Assembly: GCF_000711215.1 (NCBI RefSeq)
Contig: NZ_JOMF01000004.1
Location: 407,970 to 471,969, forward strand
DNA length: 64,000 nucleotides
Origin: Methanomicrobium mobile BP
Lineage (GTDB): Archaea > Halobacteriota > Methanomicrobia > Methanomicrobiales > Methanomicrobiaceae
Direction of reading: 5' to 3'
Part shown: in pieces, positions 61,811 to 64,000 of the stretch
Numbering within the stretch: the first letter of the stretch is position 1
How the letters are laid out: every line of letters begins with the position of its first letter
Position numbers and translations under genes: made by a program
Notes under the pieces: model-generated
Databases searched by the model: none
Seen by the model: only the letters and a program-made list of their open reading frames with translations
What the model was told of the DNA's origin: nothing

Positions 61811-62557
61811 TTATAATGATGGGGTAATAAGGTACATCGCCCAGCCTATATATTCCCTGCCGTAAGCGATGTATTCATCCTGAATTCTGTGGAAATATTC
61901 CAGAACCTCGCGGTAATCGTCGCTTTCCCTGTCTTCCTGAGCCGCGAGCCAGTCCTGGCAGTTCCTCCAGATTCCCGATTCGTAGATGTCCCAGTCGTCG
62001 TCGGAGGCGCGGATCAGCGAGCGGAGTTCGTATCCGTTGTCCTTGATTATCTGCAAGATCTCGTATTCCGTGAGAATCTCGGACCACTGGCGGCAGAATT
62101 CCGGCGGAACCAGATCTTTCTTCCAGTATCTGTCGCCGATTATGATGCTTCCGCCGTCGCTCAGGTATTCCGAGAGCGCTTTGAGGGTCTCTTCGATGCC
62201 GCCCCAGATCTGGGAAGCGCCGAGCGCGACCGCGAAATCGTAGGTCTCTGACTCGTCTTTTTCGTATTCGGCGGCGTTTGCAAAGAATACGGAAACCTTA
62301 TCGGAAACTCCCAGTTCTTCGAGTGTCATGGACGCGGTCCGGCAGGCATCCTCGCGAATATCGATTCCGACGCCGCCGATTCCGAAGTTCTGTGACCAAA
62401 GCCCGAGAACCGTGCCGTTGCCGCATCCGAAATCAATGACGCTCTTTCCCTCCGCCATCCCCGCGATCTCGCCGATGTATAAGACTTTTTCAATGCTCAA
62501 CGGGTTCATTATGCTTAGCGGACCCTGTGAAAGAGACACTATCTGCTGAAAATCCAT
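61811..62557 (-). CDS. SAM-dependent methyltransferase
   Basis: A 248-residue class I methyltransferase. Motif I SVIDFGCGNGTVLG (about residues 39-52), GVGIDIREDACRTA, and DFAVALGASQIWGGIEETLKALSEYLSDGGSIIIGD. The C-terminal 90 residues are rich in acidic and aromatic residues (ASDDDWDIYESGIWRNCQDWL, EYFHRIQDEYIAYGREYIGWAMY). GGAG six bases upstream supports the ATG at 62557. Substrate unknown. Confidence 0.82.
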   Translation of the reverse strand: MDFQQIVSLSQGPLSIMNPLSIEKVLYIGEIAGMAEGKSVIDFGCGNGTVLGLWSQNFGIGGVGIDIREDACRTASMTLEELGVSDKVSVFFANAAEYEKDESETYDFAVALGASQIWGGIEETLKALSEYLSDGGSIIIGDRYWKKDLVPPEFCRQWSEILTEYEILQIIKDNGYELRSLIRASDDDWDIYESGIWRNCQDWLAAQEDRESDDYREVLEYFHRIQDEYIAYGREYIGWAMYLITPSL

Positions 62558-62827
62558 ATTATTCTCCGCTTATCTGGAAGTTTCACTAAGTTACTCTATA
62601 TTAATTGTCGCTAAGTTCTGATTATTCTATTGTTTGCCGGGGTTTGCGTGGTCGGGTGTGCTTGGTGGCATCGGCCGTGACGGACGGCAGACGGCAGGCG
62701 ACATGCGGGGGGTTAAACACGGATAATTATCGTCGTTTTGTTCATTGCCTCCCGTTTACACAATCTTTAAGGAAACTGCGACCGTATAGAGAAACATAGA
62801 ACGATAAGGGAATCGGGGGATTTGATT

Positions 62828-63424
62828 TTGTCGCGGCATATAGAGGAATGCAGGCGTGAACTGGCAAGGGTGGTTGATCTGCTGAAAGGTCAGCCGGACG
62901 GACTGAGTATCACTGATATCTCGAAATCTCTGGATATGAACCGCAACTCCGTCTCGAAATACCTCAATATGCTAGTAATCTCGGGGCGCGTCGATATGCG
63001 CAGTGTCGGGGTTTCAAAGGTCTATACGCTCTCCGACCGCGTTCCCGTCTCATCCCTTCTGGACTTTTCTTCGGATGCCATTCTCGTTTTAAACGGCAGT
63101 CAGGAGATAGTTATGGCAAACGCCAACTTCCTTGCATTCGCGGGGCGGAAGCGGGATGACGTAATCGGAAGGATTCTGCCGGAATCCGCGCTGCCGATAG
63201 TATCAAGCGCCGAAGTCTTAAGACAGGTCGGCGAACTTATTCGCGAACCCAAAGGCGGTAAGGAGATCGAATGGGCGGATGATTCGGGCAGCGTTTTCTT
63301 CCTGATTAAGCTCATTCCGACGGTCTTCGACGACGGCAGTCCGGGAATCGCCGTAATTCTCGAGGATGTTACCGCTCTTAAAAGAGCAGGAGCACTTAGC
63401 AGGAGAGAAGAGCCTGCGGAGTGA
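62828..63424 (+). CDS. Short HTH-PAS regulator
   Basis: A 198-residue protein. It starts with a TTG at 62828, seven bases after GGGGGA, rather than the TTG at 62822. The winged helix (LSITDISKSLDMNRNSVSKYLNMLVISGRVDMRSVGVSKVYTL) is closely related to the one at 14982, and is followed by a single PAS domain (LLDFSSDAILVLNGSQEIVMANANFLAFAGRKRDD...IAVILEDVTALKRAG). No kinase. It is a one-domain relative of the four-PAS protein. It lies upstream of the rRNA promoter. Confidence 0.82.
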   Translation: MSRHIEECRRELARVVDLLKGQPDGLSITDISKSLDMNRNSVSKYLNMLVISGRVDMRSVGVSKVYTLSDRVPVSSLLDFSSDAILVLNGSQEIVMANANFLAFAGRKRDDVIGRILPESALPIVSSAEVLRQVGELIREPKGGKEIEWADDSGSVFFLIKLIPTVFDDGSPGIAVILEDVTALKRAGALSRREEPAE

Positions 63425-63566
63425 TGCGCCATGCCGCCATGCCGTCACGTGTGACTTCCGGCGCCGACTTTCTGCGCGATCATGACGCGCGAAAAATTTC
63501 ACGGGCGCAGAGGCGTTATTTTCTTCGGTCTTCACTTCGGCATATGGGGGAATACTGCCGTTACGT

Positions 63567-63983
63567 GGCAACTCTTATATACGCCGCACACTAACATTGT
63601 AAGGCTGAAAGTATTACGCCCTAACCGCGGGAAACGCCCGTGAGAAATGCGGCGTAATAGAGCAGAAATTCAAAAATATCGTGGATTGCTCAAAGAAACG
63701 GTGAAAAACCGCGAGCAGAAAAAGTCCGCTGTATAGGTAGGAAACAACGTACTTTATTAGTAATAAAGTCCAATATTGTTTCCTCGAATTTCTTCTGATG
63801 GGGAGCCAAAATCGCTCGGATGGGAGTGTTGGTTCCGACGTTGGTACTGATAATGCGGAAATTTATTTATTAACCGCTAATTCCTTTAGATTTAAACAAA
63901 GTCGATAGAATCAGTGTGCCGAAGTGAAACGTATCTTCAAAACCGGTGAGACACATCGGATCTAAAAAAGATAAAACAACTCA
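63567..63983 (+). promoter_or_regulatory. rRNA operon promoter and structured leader
   Basis: A TATA box (CTTATATACG, about 63567-63576) predicts a start near 63600. The leader shows three ordered structures: ATTACGCC/GGCGTAAT enclosing CGGG/CCCG (about 63615-63657); TGCTC/GAGCA with inner CGGT/ACCG (about 63687-63718); and GGAAACAA/TTGTTTCC with inner ACTTTA/TAAAGT (63740-63783). A second TATA-like AATTTATTTATTAAC lies near 63859. The 5' strand of the 16S processing stem should lie in the last 80 bases; its partner is outside the window. Confidence 0.5.
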
Positions 63984-64000
63984 ATTCTGGTTGATCCTGC
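63984..64000 (+). rRNA. 16S rRNA, 5' end (partial)
   Basis: ATTCTGGTTGATCCTGC is the conserved first 17 bases of archaeal 16S rRNA. The gene continues beyond the window, so this is a partial feature and an rRNA operon begins here. Confidence 0.93.

Noticed and set aside
1..64000. tRNA genes
   Set aside because: I looked for T-loop and cloverleaf patterns by eye and found none convincing. A covariance-model search would be decisive.

Overview
The window is a piece of a methanogenic archaeon's chromosome, most likely of the order Methanomicrobiales. The evidence is methenyl-tetrahydromethanopterin cyclohydrolase (mch), an archaeal SRP RNA, two Orc1/Cdc6 initiators, a type II glyceraldehyde-3-phosphate dehydrogenase, Hel308, KEOPS Cgi121, a Rio1 kinase, an archaeosortase-like enzyme, a DUF3821-type surface protein and the first bases of an archaeal 16S rRNA gene at the right edge. 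The genus cannot be read from this alone. Promoters are archaeal (TATA boxes); many genes look leaderless and others carry GGAG/GAGGT ribosome sites.

Layout. 1-900: gene debris and AT-rich repeats. 0.9-5 kb: an IMPACT-like protein, a methyltransferase, hxlB, SRP RNA, malate dehydrogenase. 5-6.8 kb: gene-poor, with a duplicated ~220-bp promoter/leader cassette. 6.8-12.5 kb: DUF368 membrane protein, an Orc1/Cdc6 paralogue, mch, and a secreted set (bicupin lipoprotein, pilin-like protein, anchored OB-fold protein). 12.5-20 kb: acetyltransferase, a disordered F/G-repeat protein, an HTH-PAS protein, a candidate structured RNA, a PGF-CTERM surface protein, GAPDH. 20-25 kb: a DtxR-type regulator followed by an iron-uptake operon (two FeoA, FeoB, a small membrane protein, a Cys-rich FeoC-like protein). 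25-32.4 kb: lower-GC accessory stretch with a membrane-anchored regulator, two related secreted proteins and four tandem paralogues of a secreted beta-propeller. 32.5-46 kb: tyrS, lipoproteins, two duplicated KefB/TrkA-type antiporters, rio1, an XRE regulator with a DUF2178-like membrane protein, a KH-domain protein, hel308, cgi121.

46.9-52.5 kb is the replication-origin region: a 33-bp perfect inverted repeat carrying ORB-like elements flanks an AT-rich segment just upstream of the main cdc6 gene, and two more ORB-like elements lie in the gap before purA. A further isolated ORB-like site lies at 20.35 kb. 53-64 kb: purA, a Trm112-like protein, cbiB, artA with a divergent surface-protein gene, a UbiB-family kinase, a LEA14-like and a metallo-beta-lactamase-fold pair, a methyltransferase, a short HTH-PAS protein, and the leader of the rRNA operon.

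Themes that cross the window: (1) the archaeosortase at 56 kb and its likely substrates at 17.6 and 57.1 kb form one surface-anchoring system; (2) translation and tRNA or ribosome maturation genes (tyrS, rio1, KH protein, cgi121, trm112) recur; (3) short imperfect tandem repeats begin directly after many stop codons, a pattern I cannot explain by any annotated feature.
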